The position numbers were made by a program, and so were the translations under genes. This document shows, one piece after another, positions 11,001-22,558 of a DNA stretch of 64,000 nt. The stretch spans positions 1 through 64,000 of the forward strand of contig JADJOU010000003.1 of assembly GCA_016713645.1 (NCBI GenBank). The letters run 5' to 3'. Every line of letters starts with the position of its first letter. Positions within the stretch are counted from its first letter, which is position 1. The notes beneath the pieces are model-generated. The model searched no databases, was not told where the DNA came from, and worked only from the letters and a program-made list of their open reading frames with translations. The DNA comes from Bacteroidota bacterium. GTDB lineage: Bacteria > Bacteroidota > Bacteroidia > Chitinophagales > JADJOU01.

Positions 11001-11410
11001 ATAAATCTAATCAAAATCCTTTTTATCTTCATAAATGGTATCAATTCTAGCTGATATGCCTTTCAAATAAGATTTGCCGCCATTTATAAGCTCGATATTG
11101 ATATCCTGCATTTTCAAAAGGGAAATTTTCCATATATAAAATAGACTTTTTTTATGAAAGGATTTATAAAAATCGATATGGAAGAATTTAAGTAAAAGAA
11201 TGCGAACTTGCAATCCTTTGCACGTGAAAAAAAAGAAATAAAAGACAATTAAAAAGAAAAGGTTAACTAACATCTATATTGAGCAAAGCTATCGAAAATC
11301 AAAAGTAAACAATGTAAATAAGATGGTTGATATTAAATTTTGTGAAATCCTATGAGTTGAAAAAAAATGGATGAATCTAAATAAGGGTTAAAAAAAAAAA
11401 TAAAATAAAA

Positions 11411-11433
11411 AAACCGCTTCGATGAAGCGGTTT
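11411..11433 (-). terminator. Rho-independent terminator after the two tRNA genes
   Basis: A perfect 10-bp stem (AAACCGCTTC / GAAGCGGTTT) with a 3-base loop is followed on the minus strand by a long T-rich tract (complement of 11385-11410). It lies just downstream of the minus-strand tRNA-Ser and tRNA-Pro genes. Confidence 0.85.
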
Positions 11434-11444
11434 AAATTTGATTG

Positions 11445-11518
<74 letters not shown>

Positions 11519-11564
11519 ATGTTTCTTTTGGCTAAATCATATTGCCCTGTACAATATGTTTCTG

Positions 11565-11651
11565 CGGTGAGGGCGGGATTCGAACCCGCGGTACAGTTTC
11601 CCGTACGTCAGTTTAGCAAACTGGTGGTTTCAGCCTCTCACCCACCTCACC
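11565..11651 (-). tRNA. tRNA-Ser (anticodon GCT)
   Basis: The minus strand folds as a class II tRNA with acceptor stem GGTGAGG/CCTCACC and anticodon stem-loop CAGTTTGCTAAACTG (anticodon GCT). It has a long variable arm (CGTACGGGAAACTGTACCG region) and T arm GGTTCGAATCC. It is about 87 nt, with no encoded CCA. Confidence 0.95.
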
Positions 11652-11731
11652 AAAGTGATTTTATATTCACGATTGAATACCGCTTTTTTTCAAAAGGAAT
11701 GCAAATGTATTATTTTTTTCCAATTCTGAAA

Positions 11732-13159
11732 TTATAATTTACTCAACTGAATTCTTTTTTGCAATTCTTCCACATTTTCTCTGAACTCCTTATCCACGTC
11801 CATGAGGTCTAGGACTGTCTGACAGCTGTGTATGACCGTACTGTGATCTCGGCCACCGAAATGCTTCCCAATTACTTTGAGTGAATTTTTTGTGTAATTC
11901 TTTGCCAAAAACATGGAAAGTTGTCTCGCCTGCACAATTTGACGCTTTCTCGTCGTTTCTTTCAATTTCTCGACAGGAACATTGAAAAAGTCACATACAG
12001 TCTTTTGAATCAACTCAATAGATACTTCTCTAGATGTTGTCTTGACAAAGTTTTTAATAATCTTCTTCGCCAATTCCAAATCAATCTCCTTCTTATTGAG
12101 CGAAGCTTGCGCCAATAGGGATATCATCGCCCCTTCTAGCTCTCGGATACTCGTCGTAATATTATAGGCGACGAATTCAACCACTTCTTGCGGCAATTCA
12201 ATGCCATCGGTATACATCTTCTTCCCCAAAATCGCCATCCTTGTTTCGTAATCAGGCATTTGCATATCTGCACTCAATCCCCATTTGAATCTAGACAATA
12301 ATCGCTCTTCCAATCCTTCCAAATCCTTTGGAGCTCTATCAGAAGTCAAGACAATCTGCTTGCCATTCTGGTGTAGGTGATTGAATATATGGAAGAAAAT
12401 ATCTTGGGTTCTATCCTTGTTTGCAAAGAACTGAATATCATCCACAATCAATACATCGATCAACTGATAGAAATGAATAAAATCATTGACATTATTCCCT
12501 TTCAACGCCTCAATAAATTGGTTGGTGAATTTTTCTGAACTTACATATAATACTGTCTTGTTTGGAAATGCTTGTTTGATTTCATTACCAATCGCTTGTC
12601 CCATATGGGTTTTACCCAATCCAACAGAACCGTAAATAACAAGAGGATTAAAAGCGGTGCCTCCTGGCTTTTGCGCTACAGCATATCCAGCTGCTCTTGC
12701 AAGTCGATTGCAATCACCCTCGACAAATGATTCGAAATTATAAATTGGATTCAGTTGTGAATCAATATTGATTTTTTTAATGCCCGGAATGACAAATGGG
12801 TTCTTAATTGTATTTCCCACTGTAATTGGCATAAACGATTCAGGATTTTCATTCATCCCTGAATTGTAATTTGGATAATTGACAATGGATTGTTTTCCGC
12901 CGCTTTTTTCTACAATGATTCTATATTCTAATCTAGCATCAGGCCCTAACTCCCTTTTGATAGACTTTCTAAGAAGTGTAACATAATGTTCCTCTAACCA
13001 TTCATAAAAAAATTGACTAGGTACTTGTATCGTCAATACATTGTTCTCAAGGGCTACAGGCTTGATCGGTTCAAACCATGTTGTAAAACTTTTCTCATTT
13101 ACATTGTCTTTTATAATCTCTAAACAGGCTTTCCAGACTATTTCATATTGGTTAGGCAT
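11732..13159 (-). CDS. dnaA: Chromosomal replication initiator protein DnaA
   Basis: An intact DnaA of about 475 residues. The N-terminal oligomerisation domain starts MPNQYEIVWKACLEIIKDNV, then a linker. The AAA+ domain has Walker A YGSVGLGKTH and Walker B VLIVDDIQFF, with the sensor region LTSDRAPKDLEGLEERL. The C-terminal DNA-binding domain carries the DnaA signature GGRDHSTVIHSC. It binds DnaA boxes and melts the origin. A second in-frame ATG four codons upstream (13171) exists, but MPNQ aligns with typical family starts. No dnaN, gyrB or clear cluster of DnaA boxes is seen beside it, so an adjacent origin is not supported. Confidence 0.97.
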   Translation of the reverse strand: MPNQYEIVWKACLEIIKDNVNEKSFTTWFEPIKPVALENNVLTIQVPSQFFYEWLEEHYVTLLRKSIKRELGPDARLEYRIIVEKSGGKQSIVNYPNYNSGMNENPESFMPITVGNTIKNPFVIPGIKKINIDSQLNPIYNFESFVEGDCNRLARAAGYAVAQKPGGTAFNPLVIYGSVGLGKTHMGQAIGNEIKQAFPNKTVLYVSSEKFTNQFIEALKGNNVNDFIHFYQLIDVLIVDDIQFFANKDRTQDIFFHIFNHLHQNGKQIVLTSDRAPKDLEGLEERLLSRFKWGLSADMQMPDYETRMAILGKKMYTDGIELPQEVVEFVAYNITTSIRELEGAMISLLAQASLNKKEIDLELAKKIIKNFVKTTSREVSIELIQKTVCDFFNVPVEKLKETTRKRQIVQARQLSMFLAKNYTKNSLKVIGKHFGGRDHSTVIHSCQTVLDLMDVDKEFRENVEELQKRIQLSKL

Positions 13160-13247
13160 AGTTATCAACAAAATTTAAATCTATCTTCGGAATTCGTTTG
13201 CTAATGTGAGAATAAAATTGTTAAAAAAAAAATTTATTTGCTATTGT

Positions 13248-14165
13248 TTATTTAGAAATTTTTACAAGTAAACTATTATTCTTAAAATGCTTCAGATTCT
13301 TATCAAAAAATACGTCAATTCTTCCGAGTATAATTCCTCCAAATCCTACTTGGTTGACCAATACAACCTTTTCTGCGGCATTTTTTTGTTCTTGCGGCTC
13401 ATTTAGAAAAGTATGGGTATGTCCACCTAAAATTATATCAATATTTTTTGATTCTTTTGCCAAAATAATATCAGAAATTTTTCTAGCGTCATATTTATAT
13501 CCCAAATGAGAGAGACAAATCACCAAATCGCATTTTTTCTCTTCCTTTAAAAATTTCGCTGTTGCATTTGCATAAGCGATTGGATCTTCATACCGGATAT
13601 TGCCAAACAACTTATCGGGCACTAGTCCTTTTAATTCAATGCCTACGGCGATTATGCCAATTTTAATATTCCCTTTGGAGATGATTTTATATGGTGCAAT
13701 TTTCCCTTCTAATAAGGTATCCTGAAAGCTGTAATTTCCATTGATAAAGGGGAAGTTGGCATGTGGCATTTGTTTCACAAAACCCTCAATACCATTGTCA
13801 AAGTCGTGATTGCCCAAAGTCCCCGCATCATAACCCAATTGAGACATGGCTTTGATTTCCAATTCGCCGCCATATAAATTGAAATAAGGTGTGCCTTGGA
13901 AAATATCGCCGCAGTCCAATAAGAGTACGTTTTTCTCCGACTTTCTAATCGACTGAATGATTTCCAACCGCTGGGCTACACCGCCCATCCCATCGTACTT
14001 CCCACCTACAAATGGATCAATCCTGCTGTGCACATCATTGGTATGTAATATAGTGAGCTTCTCCAATCGATCCTCTTTCGCCAATAAGGACAAGGGATCC
14101 ATGATGCCCAAAGCATAGACGGAGGATAGGGTAGAAATTTTTAAAAACTTTCTTCTAGTGAGCAT
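13248..14165 (-). CDS. Tat-exported metallophosphoesterase, 5'-nucleotidase/UshA-like N-terminal domain
   Basis: The N-terminus MLTRRKFLKISTLSSVYALG is a twin-arginine signal (TRRKFLK). The phosphoesterase motifs follow in order: ILHTNDVHSRIDP, LLDCGDIFQGTP, TLGNHDFDNG, CLSHLG and ILGGHTHTFL, which supply the two-metal centre. At 305 residues it lacks the C-terminal substrate-binding domain of full 5'-nucleotidases. In Bacteroidota that domain is often encoded separately, but no such gene is adjacent here. It probably hydrolyses nucleotides or related phosphoesters outside the cytoplasm. It lies about 90 bp upstream of dnaA on the same strand. Confidence 0.9.
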   Translation of the reverse strand: MLTRRKFLKISTLSSVYALGIMDPLSLLAKEDRLEKLTILHTNDVHSRIDPFVGGKYDGMGGVAQRLEIIQSIRKSEKNVLLLDCGDIFQGTPYFNLYGGELEIKAMSQLGYDAGTLGNHDFDNGIEGFVKQMPHANFPFINGNYSFQDTLLEGKIAPYKIISKGNIKIGIIAVGIELKGLVPDKLFGNIRYEDPIAYANATAKFLKEEKKCDLVICLSHLGYKYDARKISDIILAKESKNIDIILGGHTHTFLNEPQEQKNAAEKVVLVNQVGFGGIILGRIDVFFDKNLKHFKNNSLLVKISK

Positions 14166-14222
14166 GGATAAGATTGATACTAAATAATAGGCAGAACAAA
14201 AGACTGTTCGAAGATAAATAAA

Positions 14223-15493
14223 TTATTCTATTGGATTGATTTTCTCTATAGACCTTGAATACCAGACGCCAACAGCTCCTAACAAACAAAACAGCGCCAA
14301 CCCCCAACATGCATATTTGATATGATCTCCAATTGCAAAAAAGGGCATTGAAATAATTCCTATCCAAATCAATCTCCAAAAGACATTGCTGATAAAAAAA
14401 ACACTGCTGGTTCTTCCAATAACAGCGTTTGGTGTATTTTCAAATAGATAGGTCACACGCAACACCCTGATGGCAGCATTGGCAAACCCTAAAAGCAAAT
14501 GCATAATATAAAAGATGAGAATATTCTTAAAGGCAGCAAAATAGATAAAGATCGCTGCTCCAATCAAGGATAAAATGACCACGCCTAGATTATACCTTCT
14601 ACCAAATATCTTGAATGTAAATAACCCAGCACTCATTGCCCCAATGGCAAAATACATTTCGGAATTGGCATATACACTGCCATTTTCATGCAAGACATTG
14701 TAGACATACCGAGGCATTAAATTGGTGCTGGCTATCAATATCGTAGCAAAAACAAAAAGTGAAAACACCCCATAATAGAGCAAGTGTTTGCGCTCTGATA
14801 AAAAATGCCATCCAGCGACAAATCGCTCTCTTAGTGTTCCTGTGTCTATTTTGCGTGCAGCGGTAGGAATAAATTTTATCTGCCAAATCAAAGCAAATGC
14901 AATCAAATAAGTAATGGCATTCATGATAAAAATCTCACTCAAATGCCAAGGCTTGCAAATGATTCCGAGATTCAGTTTTAAGCCCAATAAATCAAAACTT
15001 CCGTCATCACTCCCGTAATCAGAAATGATGCCAATGCCCCACTGATGGCAAATGAAAATTGCCCTTGAACCTCCAATGCTGATGTCACTTTTGAATAATT
15101 TTGATTCTCCGTAATTTCTTGAGCAAGCGAATACAAGTTTGGAAAATGAATATTGTAAATTAGCGCAGTAGCAATAAATGGAAAAATAGCCATATACCAT
15201 GGAAGAATGTCGTATTGAGCAGAGGCAATGGCCGCAATCAACAGAGAAAAAAAGCCACTCAGCGAAATGATTAAAAAAATATTCTTGCGATTGTACTTAT
15301 CTACCAAGGTGCCCGAATAGGAACCCCAGAGGAGTGTAACACAAGTCAATACAAAATAGAGCAATCCAAAAAGCGATTCTTGATGCAGCGTCTTTGAAAA
15401 ATACCAAGGAATCGATATCATGCATATCCCTTGTGCTATACCCGAAATGGTATTGGCAAGAAATAAAAGTATAATGGCATTTTTGTTTTTCAC
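14223..15493 (-). CDS. MFS transporter (one frameshift)
   Basis: Two overlapping open frames join near 15000 into one membrane protein of about 420 residues. The first six transmembrane segments start at MKNKNAIILLFLANTISGIA and include the MFS loop 2-3 motif GTLVDKYNRKNIF. The second half contains long hydrophobic runs such as NLGVVILSLIGAAIFIYFAA. The architecture resembles MFS efflux or enterobactin-exporter-like permeases. The substrate is unknown. It is divergent from recX, with about 70 bp between the starts. The break is probably a sequencing indel, since both halves remain conserved. Confidence 0.82.
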
Positions 15494-15566
15494 AATGTCA
15501 AAAGGTCAAATAAAAGAAATAAAATCTGGAATCCCTTTTTTTTCAACAAATTTGTACGCACAAACT

Positions 15567-16046
15567 ATGGATATCAAGAGAAACATCAGCAAAGCATACG
15601 CTATTGGCAAATTGGAGCGCTATTGCTCCCTGAGCGAGCGCTGCATTGATGACGTCAATAAAAAAATGTACAATTGGGGACTCAAAGATACTGATAGAGA
15701 GATCATCATCCAACATCTCCTTGCAGAGCGCTTCATTGACGAATCGCGCTATGCCCATGCCTATGCGCGCGGTAAATTCAATATCAAAGGGAGGGGCAGA
15801 AATAAAATCCAAATGGAATTGAGTCAAAAGGGAATAGACAAAGAAATCATTCAAGACGCTCTGCGAGAAATTGATGATGCCGCCTATGCTGATAAACTAA
15901 AAACGATGGCTATAAAAAAAAATAAGACCATTCTCTCCGAAAACCTCTTTGACAGAAAAACCAAGTTGATTCGATTCCTCCTATCTAAAGGATTTGAAAT
16001 GGACTTGATTCGAAAAGCCGTGGATGAAATTCTGCCGAAAAAGTGA
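15567..16046 (+). CDS. recX: Regulatory protein RecX
   Basis: A 159-residue RecX with the three tandem helical repeats of the family, including LAERFIDESRYAHAYARGKF and RNKIQMELSQKGIDKEIIQDAL. RecX binds RecA filaments and modulates recombination. The ATG at 15567 (MDIKRNISKAYAIGKL) is chosen because the sequence upstream of it is not RecX-like, although the frame stays open further. A terminator follows at 16095. Confidence 0.93.
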   Translation: MDIKRNISKAYAIGKLERYCSLSERCIDDVNKKMYNWGLKDTDREIIIQHLLAERFIDESRYAHAYARGKFNIKGRGRNKIQMELSQKGIDKEIIQDALREIDDAAYADKLKTMAIKKNKTILSENLFDRKTKLIRFLLSKGFEMDLIRKAVDEILPKK

Positions 16047-16094
16047 AATTAGAAATTTACCAAAAAGATGTAGTTTTGAAATTGTGAATACATT

Positions 16095-16124
16095 AAATCA
16101 TGCCAGATTAAACATGATTTTTTT
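16095..16124 (+). terminator. Rho-independent terminator after recX
   Basis: AAATCATG and CATGATTT form an 8-bp stem around a 10-base loop and are followed by a T run. It lies about 50 bp after the recX stop. Confidence 0.7.
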
Positions 16125-16159
16125 GAAATAATAATTTACTCATTTATAAAATCACAAGG

Positions 16160-16619
16160 ATGCAATCAAAAGCCACATCTGTATCAGAATACATGGAATC
16201 ACTTGAGCCAATGCGCAAAGAAGCCATGACAAAGTTGAGAAAAGCCATACACGATAATTTACCGAAGGGATTTGAAGAGACCATGAGTTATGGCATGATT
16301 GGTTATGTCGTTCCTCATTCAATTTATCCAGACGGCTATCACTGCGACCCGAAACTGCCGCTTCCTTTATGAATATCGCCTCACAGAAAAATTTTATAGT
16401 TGTTTATCACATGGGTATTTATGCGGACCAAAAACTGATGGATTGGTTTTTACAGGAATTCCCAAATCATTCAAAATCAAAATTGGATATGGGTAAAAGT
16501 TGTATTCGATTCAAAAAATGGACCAAATACCTTTTGAATTAATCGGTGAACTTTCCAAGAAAATGTCTGTAAAAGAATGGACTGACCTCTATTTAAAAAC
16601 CTTTAGAGATAAAAAATAA
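16160..16619 (+). CDS. DUF1801 (YdhG-like) family protein, two frameshifts
   Basis: Starts MQSKATSVSEYMESLEPMRK and continues with FEETMSYGMIGYVVPHSIYP, typical of DUF1801. After a frame change near 16370 it continues as NFIVVYHMGIYADQKLMDWF. After another in an A-run near 16515 it ends as SVKEWTDLYLKTFRDKK at a taa (16617-16619). Joined, this gives about 150 residues, normal for the family. The function of the family is not established. The breaks are probably homopolymer errors. Confidence 0.75.
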
Positions 16620-16656
16620 ACTGAATTAGCTCTGCAAAAATAACCCTGTACGCTTA

Positions 16657-18926
16657 TCATTCAACCTTTAACTTCCGCACCTTCCCATCGTTGATTTGCA
16701 ATAAATAAACTCCAGGTGCGAAATCCATCATATCGATTTTTTCATAGAACACCCCTTCTGAAACGCTGTTCCACAATTCGCTTCCCAACATATTTCGAAT
16801 GGAGATATGCTTAATCAAATGTTCACTGGAGATGATTAAATAATCAGAAGTTGGATTTGGATAAACCTCAAATCGCTCCTGCGGAATATCAAGGACTGCA
16901 TTTAGCTTCAACGTGTCTGCCGTGCAATTATTGATTGCCTTTGGCGTAGGCTTCGTGATGATTCTAAAATTGCCTGCGACATCATCGCATCGACCGTAAC
17001 TGCTATCCGCTTTTTGCTTAGGAAATACAACACTATCCATGATGGCTCCATTGGCATAACCTATGCGCAACCGCTCCCCATTAGAAGATAATTTAAAATT
17101 GGCGTGCAAGCCAGGTTGAGATTGATCTTCATCCAACCAAACCACCATATAATCATTGGGCAAGATTTGTGTTCCCGCTGGAATGGCCACTTTGCCAAAT
17201 TGATTGAATCATCTGATAAATACATGCCAGATAAATTTATCGTTGCATTCGTTGTATTCTTTAATTCCACCCAATCTTCGCGCTCACCCGATGGATCTTT
17301 AAATGAATTGACATTCGATGCCATCAATTCGTTGATAACAATCGAATTAGCTGGCAAGATAGGAATATTCGCAATCAATGAATAAAACTCATGCTCCGCT
17401 CGTTCAGGTGAAAAAATCCCAGCATTATTATTTTCACCATAGATATAATATTCCATTTTCCCCGCACTGGCGATAAAGCTGATTCCGTATATACCATCTC
17501 CAGCAAGACTATCTCGATGTGCGCCATCGTCAAACATGGTCAAGCGATCAAAATGTTTGGCGGTTAAATTTCTCAACCCTAAATAAGCGTAATTTGCATT
17601 GGAAAATTTAGCGCGAATCCATACAGTATCATTGAGCTGCGGGCTATTTTTGTCTAAGAAAATATTTGAAATAACAGGCGGCACTTGACTAAATTCCGCG
17701 GTGCTTTTTAAATAATTATACCTGTTTTGCAACAATTGCTTAATCCCCACTTTCGTGCTAGGACCTCCCGTAGATGCCGCGGTATCTATATTAGCTAAAA
17801 AAGCGGCATAAGTATAAAACTTCAAACTATCCGCATTTACATCATTGCTGATTAAGTTTTTAATACTCGTCGCTTGAGTATAATAATCATTACTCGCAAG
17901 TGCTTCATAGGTCATGGTTCTGAGGTGTGCAACATATTGCTTAGAATATCGCGGCTTTGCCAACAATTTTGAAATCAGCGGTCGAGTCGTGCTCGTGCTA
18001 TTCACCATTGGTGACATTTGCTGCATTTGAGCTATTGTCAAAGATGGCCCAGTGCCCAATTGAGTAAAACTGCCAATACACATATTGATATCCCAAACAA
18101 TAGAATTAAACTTATTATACTCGTCCATATACTCATAATAATTCTGCGTAAAAGAGCCCGTATAGGAATCGAGATTGACAAAAACATTGTTGAACGTAAA
18201 CATCCAAAGCGCTCTATCGACGTCCCATAGCGTATCAATTCCACTCTGCAATTCGAGCTGCGCCTGAATAAATGACTTCCATCCCCAATCACTCTTGATT
18301 TCATATCTTACACCGTAATAACTAATGCTATCAGACATAGTCAAATTAGCACTCGGCACTAAATTGGGACTTCCAGGCGCACCAAAGCTCGGTTTGTTGC
18401 ATTTAAAGAATGGACCATCTTTACTGTAAAAATGATTGGCCAAAAATGTCTTGCCAATAGATTCCTGGTTGGTATACAAACCGCGATAGACATTGTTAAC
18501 ATAGAGATTTACAAAATTACCCCGCGGACAGTGCATGTAGTTTTTTAGTATGGAATAACCCAAAACTTCGCGCATAAATGAGGGATCTTGAAAATTATTC
18601 CCCAATTTAATATCCGTATATCCCTCATATTCTTGATTGGACTTTATATGGTCCAATTCAATATGCCATGGGTTTTTCTTATTATTCACATTGAAAGAGG
18701 AATTCCCTTTATACTTGACACCAACACTATCAAAGGTCACCCCATTAACTTTCACCCTGAGTGGCAATCATATAATTCTCAGTAATGCCTGTAGAATCCA
18801 TTTTTGCATCCCAATTGACATCGGAAAGAAAACTTCAATTTTCTGAATGGTATTGATATCATAAAAGCCTTGTGCAAAGAAAATTGTACAGAAAAATGAA
18901 TGTGGACAAAGGGTTAAATATCTCAT
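16657..18926 (-). CDS. Secreted CotH kinase-family protein with lamin-tail domain and T9SS sorting domain (frameshifted)
   Basis: The N-terminus MRYLTLCPHSFFCTIFFAQG looks like a signal peptide. It is followed by YDINTIQKIEVFF, then, after a frame change near 18770, the CotH domain (VKYKGNSSFNVNNKKNPWHI, REVLGYSILKNYMHCPRGNF, SIVWDINMCIGSF). A second region (NSIVINELMASN, DPSGEREDWVELKN) is a lamin-tail domain, and the end VYPNPTSDYLIISSEHL is a T9SS C-terminal sorting signal. CotH proteins are atypical kinases that phosphorylate spore-coat proteins in Bacillus. The role of the secreted Bacteroidota versions is unknown. Frame changes near 18890, 18770 and 17190 break it. Joined length is about 755 residues. 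Confidence 0.8.
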
Positions 18927-19155
18927 AAAAAAATTAAAGAACGAAAATACAAACTTTTTCAAATAATGGATGTTTTAGAAACTTTTTTAATAATTTGTGT
19001 TTAAACCCTTTTTGCAAGAAATACCATAATGCAATCTTTAAAAACTGCCTAAATCTCTTGATATATATAATATTAATGAAAATCCACATCTTTAATCCCT
19101 TGATAAACCTATTCTTGATTATTTTCGCATCTTTTATAAAATACCACGCGGGCGC

Positions 19156-22100
19156 ATGAAACGATATCCAGAGTACAAACAACTCAATTTAGCGGAAATA
19201 GATACCACTATCACTCAATTTTGGCAAGAGCATAAAGTTTTTGAACAATCGATTCAGTCGCGCGCTGCAAGCAAACCCTTTGTATTCTATGAAGGTCCTC
19301 CTTCAGCAAATGGAATGCCTGGCATACACCACGTTGTGGGCCGAACCATCAAAGATATTTTCTGCAGATATAAAACCCTTCAAGGTTTCCGTGTAGAGCG
19401 CAAAGGCGGCTGGGATACGCATGGATTGCCCGTCGAACTCAAAGTAGAAGCGGAAATGGGCATCACCAAAGATGATATCGGCACTAAAGTAACTGTCGAA
19501 GAATACAATGCAAAATGCCGAGAAACCGTCATGCAATACAAACATGTATGGGATGATTTGACCAATAAAATGGGCTTCTGGCTCGATTTGCAAAATCCCT
19601 ATATCACTTTCGACAATAAATATATCGAAAGCGTTTGGTGGATTATCAAGCAAATTTTCGACAAAGATTATATGTACAAGGGCTATACGATTCAGCCCTA
19701 TTCTCCTGCAGCAGGAACCGGTTTGTCTAGCCACGAACTCAATCAACCCGGCACCTATAAAGAAGTGACCGATACCACCGTCGCTGCACAATTTAAAACT
19801 TCTGAAGAGGCTGTAAACAAAGCATTTGGAATAAATACACCCATGGGCTTGCCCACTTATTTAATCGCTTGGACGACTACTCCTTGGACACTTCCATCCA
19901 ATACGGCATTGGCTGTTGGGAAAGAGATTGAATACGCTTTGATACAAACATTTAATCCCTATACTTTTCAATTATGCCAAGTTGTAATAGCCAAAGCCCT
20001 TATTGGCAAATGGTTCAAGCCAGAAAATGAAAATGCTTCTTTTGAAGATTATAAAGCCGGTGACAAAAACATTCCTTACATCATCCTGCAAATTTGCAAG
20101 GGCAATCAATTGGCGGGTATTGAATACGAACAATTATTGCCTTATGAAGCCAATGCTAAAAATCATATCGATGGGGATGCATGGAAAGTAATCGTCGGAG
20201 ATTTTGTGAGCACAGAAGATGGAACGGGCATCGTGCACATCGCTCCTAGCTTTGGAGCAGATGACCACCGCGTTGCAAAACAAAACAATATCGGATCCCT
20301 CACCATGGTCGATAAAGCGGGGAAATTTATCGAGGGCATGGGCGAACTCAGCGGACGATATGTAAAAGATTATATCAACGAAGCCGATTATAAATCACCC
20401 GATATCGATATCGCCATTAAACTCAAAACGGAGAATAAAGCATTCAATGTGCAGAAATATGCGCATAACTATCCGCATTGCTGGAGAACAGACAAACCGA
20501 TTTTGTACTATCCATTGGACTCATGGTTTATCGCCATGACGAAGGCAAAAGATAAATTGGTCGCCAAGAATAAGAAAATCAACTGGAAGCCAGAGAGCAC
20601 GGGAACAGGGCGTTTTGGGAATTGGTTGGAGAATATCCAAGATTGGAATTTATCTCGCTCAAGATACTGGGGTATTCCATTGCCTATCTGGAGAACGGAG
20701 TACAATAGCGAACAAAAATGCATCGGCAGCGTCGAAGAATTGAAAGTAGAAATTGAAAAATGCAATGCGAGTGGATTGCATCCAATTCAAAAAAGTGAAT
20801 TGCCCGATTTGCATAAACCTTATATCGATGAAGTGGTATTAGTAAGTGAAAGTGGCAAATTGATGCGCCGCGAACTCGATGTCATCGATGTTTGGTTTGA
20901 CAGCGGCTCCATGCCTTATGCGCAATGGCATTATCCATTTGAAAATCAGGAAAATTTCAAAGCTTCCTTCCCTGCAGATTTTATCGCAGAAGGCGTCGAT
21001 CAAACGCGCGGATGGTTCTACACCTTGCATGCCATCGGCACATTGCTATTCGATAGTCCTGCCTATAAAAATGTCGTATCCAATGGATTGGTATTAGACA
21101 AGAATGGCGTCAAGATGAGCAAGCGTTTGGGCAATGTCATCGATCCATTTAGCACCCTCGAAAAATATGGCGCTGATGCGGTGAGGTGGTATATCATCTC
21201 GAATTCACAGCCTTGGGACAATTTGAAATTCGATATCGAAGGTGTGGAAGAGACGCGAAGAAAATTCTTTGGCACCTTATACAATACCTATTCATTCTTT
21301 GCGCTATACGCGAATATCGATCAGTTTGAATACAATAAAGAAAAAGCGATTCCTGTTGCCGAGCGATCAGAACTCGACCAGTGGATTATTTCAAAATTGA
21401 ATTCACTCATCAAAGATGTTACGGAGAATTTAGACAATTACGAACCGACGCCAAGTGCGAGAGCCATCGAGAATTTTGTCGATCGAAATTTATCCAATTG
21501 GTTTGTGCGCTTGAGCAGAAGGCGTTTTTGGAAATCGGAGAGCAGCACTGACAAACAAGCGGCATACGAAACACTCTATGAATGTCTAGAAGCAATTGCC
21601 CCATTGATGAGTCCAATTGCACCATTCTTTTCAGATTGGTTATACCAAAATCTAAAGGGAAATAATGAATCAGTTCACTGCACCAACATGCCTTTATCCA
21701 ATAGCAATTACATCTTATTGCCTTTAGAAGACCGAATGGATAAAGCGCAAGATGTCTGTTCATTGATTTTGTCGCTGCGCAAAAAGGAGAGCATCAAAGT
21801 GCGTCAACCACTTGCTAAAGCAATTATACCAGTGCTTTCAGAAAATGACATTTTGCAGTTTCAGAAAAGTGGAATCCATCATCAAGGCAGAGGTCAATGT
21901 CAAAGAATTGCAGTATTTGACCGACACCAGTGGATTGTTTACCAAGAAAATCAAGGCCAATTTCAAAGTACTAGGAAAAAAGATGGGAAGCAAGATGAAG
22001 GCTTTGAGCGCTGCTGTCGATGCATTCAGCCAAGACGATATCCGAGCCATTGAATTGAATAAACAATTAGAAATTCAATTGGATAATGAGCCTTATTCAT

Positions 22101-22459
22101 TGCTTTTAGAAGAAGTAGAAATCACCACCAGCGATATGCCGGGATGGTTGGTCGCCAGTGAAAATGGCATCACCGTCGCCTTGGACATTACCCTCACAGA
22201 AGATTTGATTGCAGAAGGGTATGCCAGAGAGATGGTAAATAAAATCCAGACATATCGAAAGGAAAATGATTTCAATGTGACAGATAAAATAAATATACAA
22301 ATTGCGCACAATGCCATTCTTGAAAATGTGATGGTGGAATTCAAATCCTATATAGCTGCTGAAGTATTGGCGAATGATATCACCTTCGCCGAACTCAGCA
22401 CTGGCGAGGAATTTGAAATCAATGAGGTAAAGGTGAAGATGGTGATTGGGAAGGTATAG
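19156..22459 (+). CDS. ileS: Isoleucyl-tRNA synthetase (one frameshift)
   Basis: Class I synthetase of about 1100 residues. The HIGH-type motif is PPSANGMPGIHHVVGRT and the KMSKS-type motif is GVKMSKRLGN. The editing domain (TTPWTLPSNTAL, DGTGIVHIAPSFGADD) and the anticodon-binding C-terminal region are present. It charges tRNA-Ile and hydrolyses mischarged Val-tRNA. The frame shifts in an AAAA run near 21866: sequence before it reads to 21865 in the first frame, and EVNVKELQYLTDTSGLF continues in another to 22459. Removing one A restores a normal full-length protein, so this is most likely a sequencing error in an essential gene. Confidence 0.95.
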
Positions 22460-22558
22460 AAAGGGTTTATTATGCTTCTTTGCTCCTTTTTTGTTGTTTT
22501 GTTTCTATAAACAAGGGGAAAGAATTTTAATAAATATCCTGAACAAATTTGTTTTAGA

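Noticed and set aside
13160..13247. Origin of replication next to dnaA
   Set aside because: Only one imperfect DnaA-box-like sequence, no AT-rich unwinding element with clustered boxes, and no dnaN.
14155..14379. Minus-strand 74-residue frame between phosphoesterase and MFS gene
   Set aside because: It overlaps the C-terminal coding part of the MFS transporter in another frame and has no recognisable features.
21800..22053. ileS as a natural split or programmed frameshift
   Set aside because: Removing one A in AAAA restores a full-length conserved protein. An error is simpler for an essential gene.
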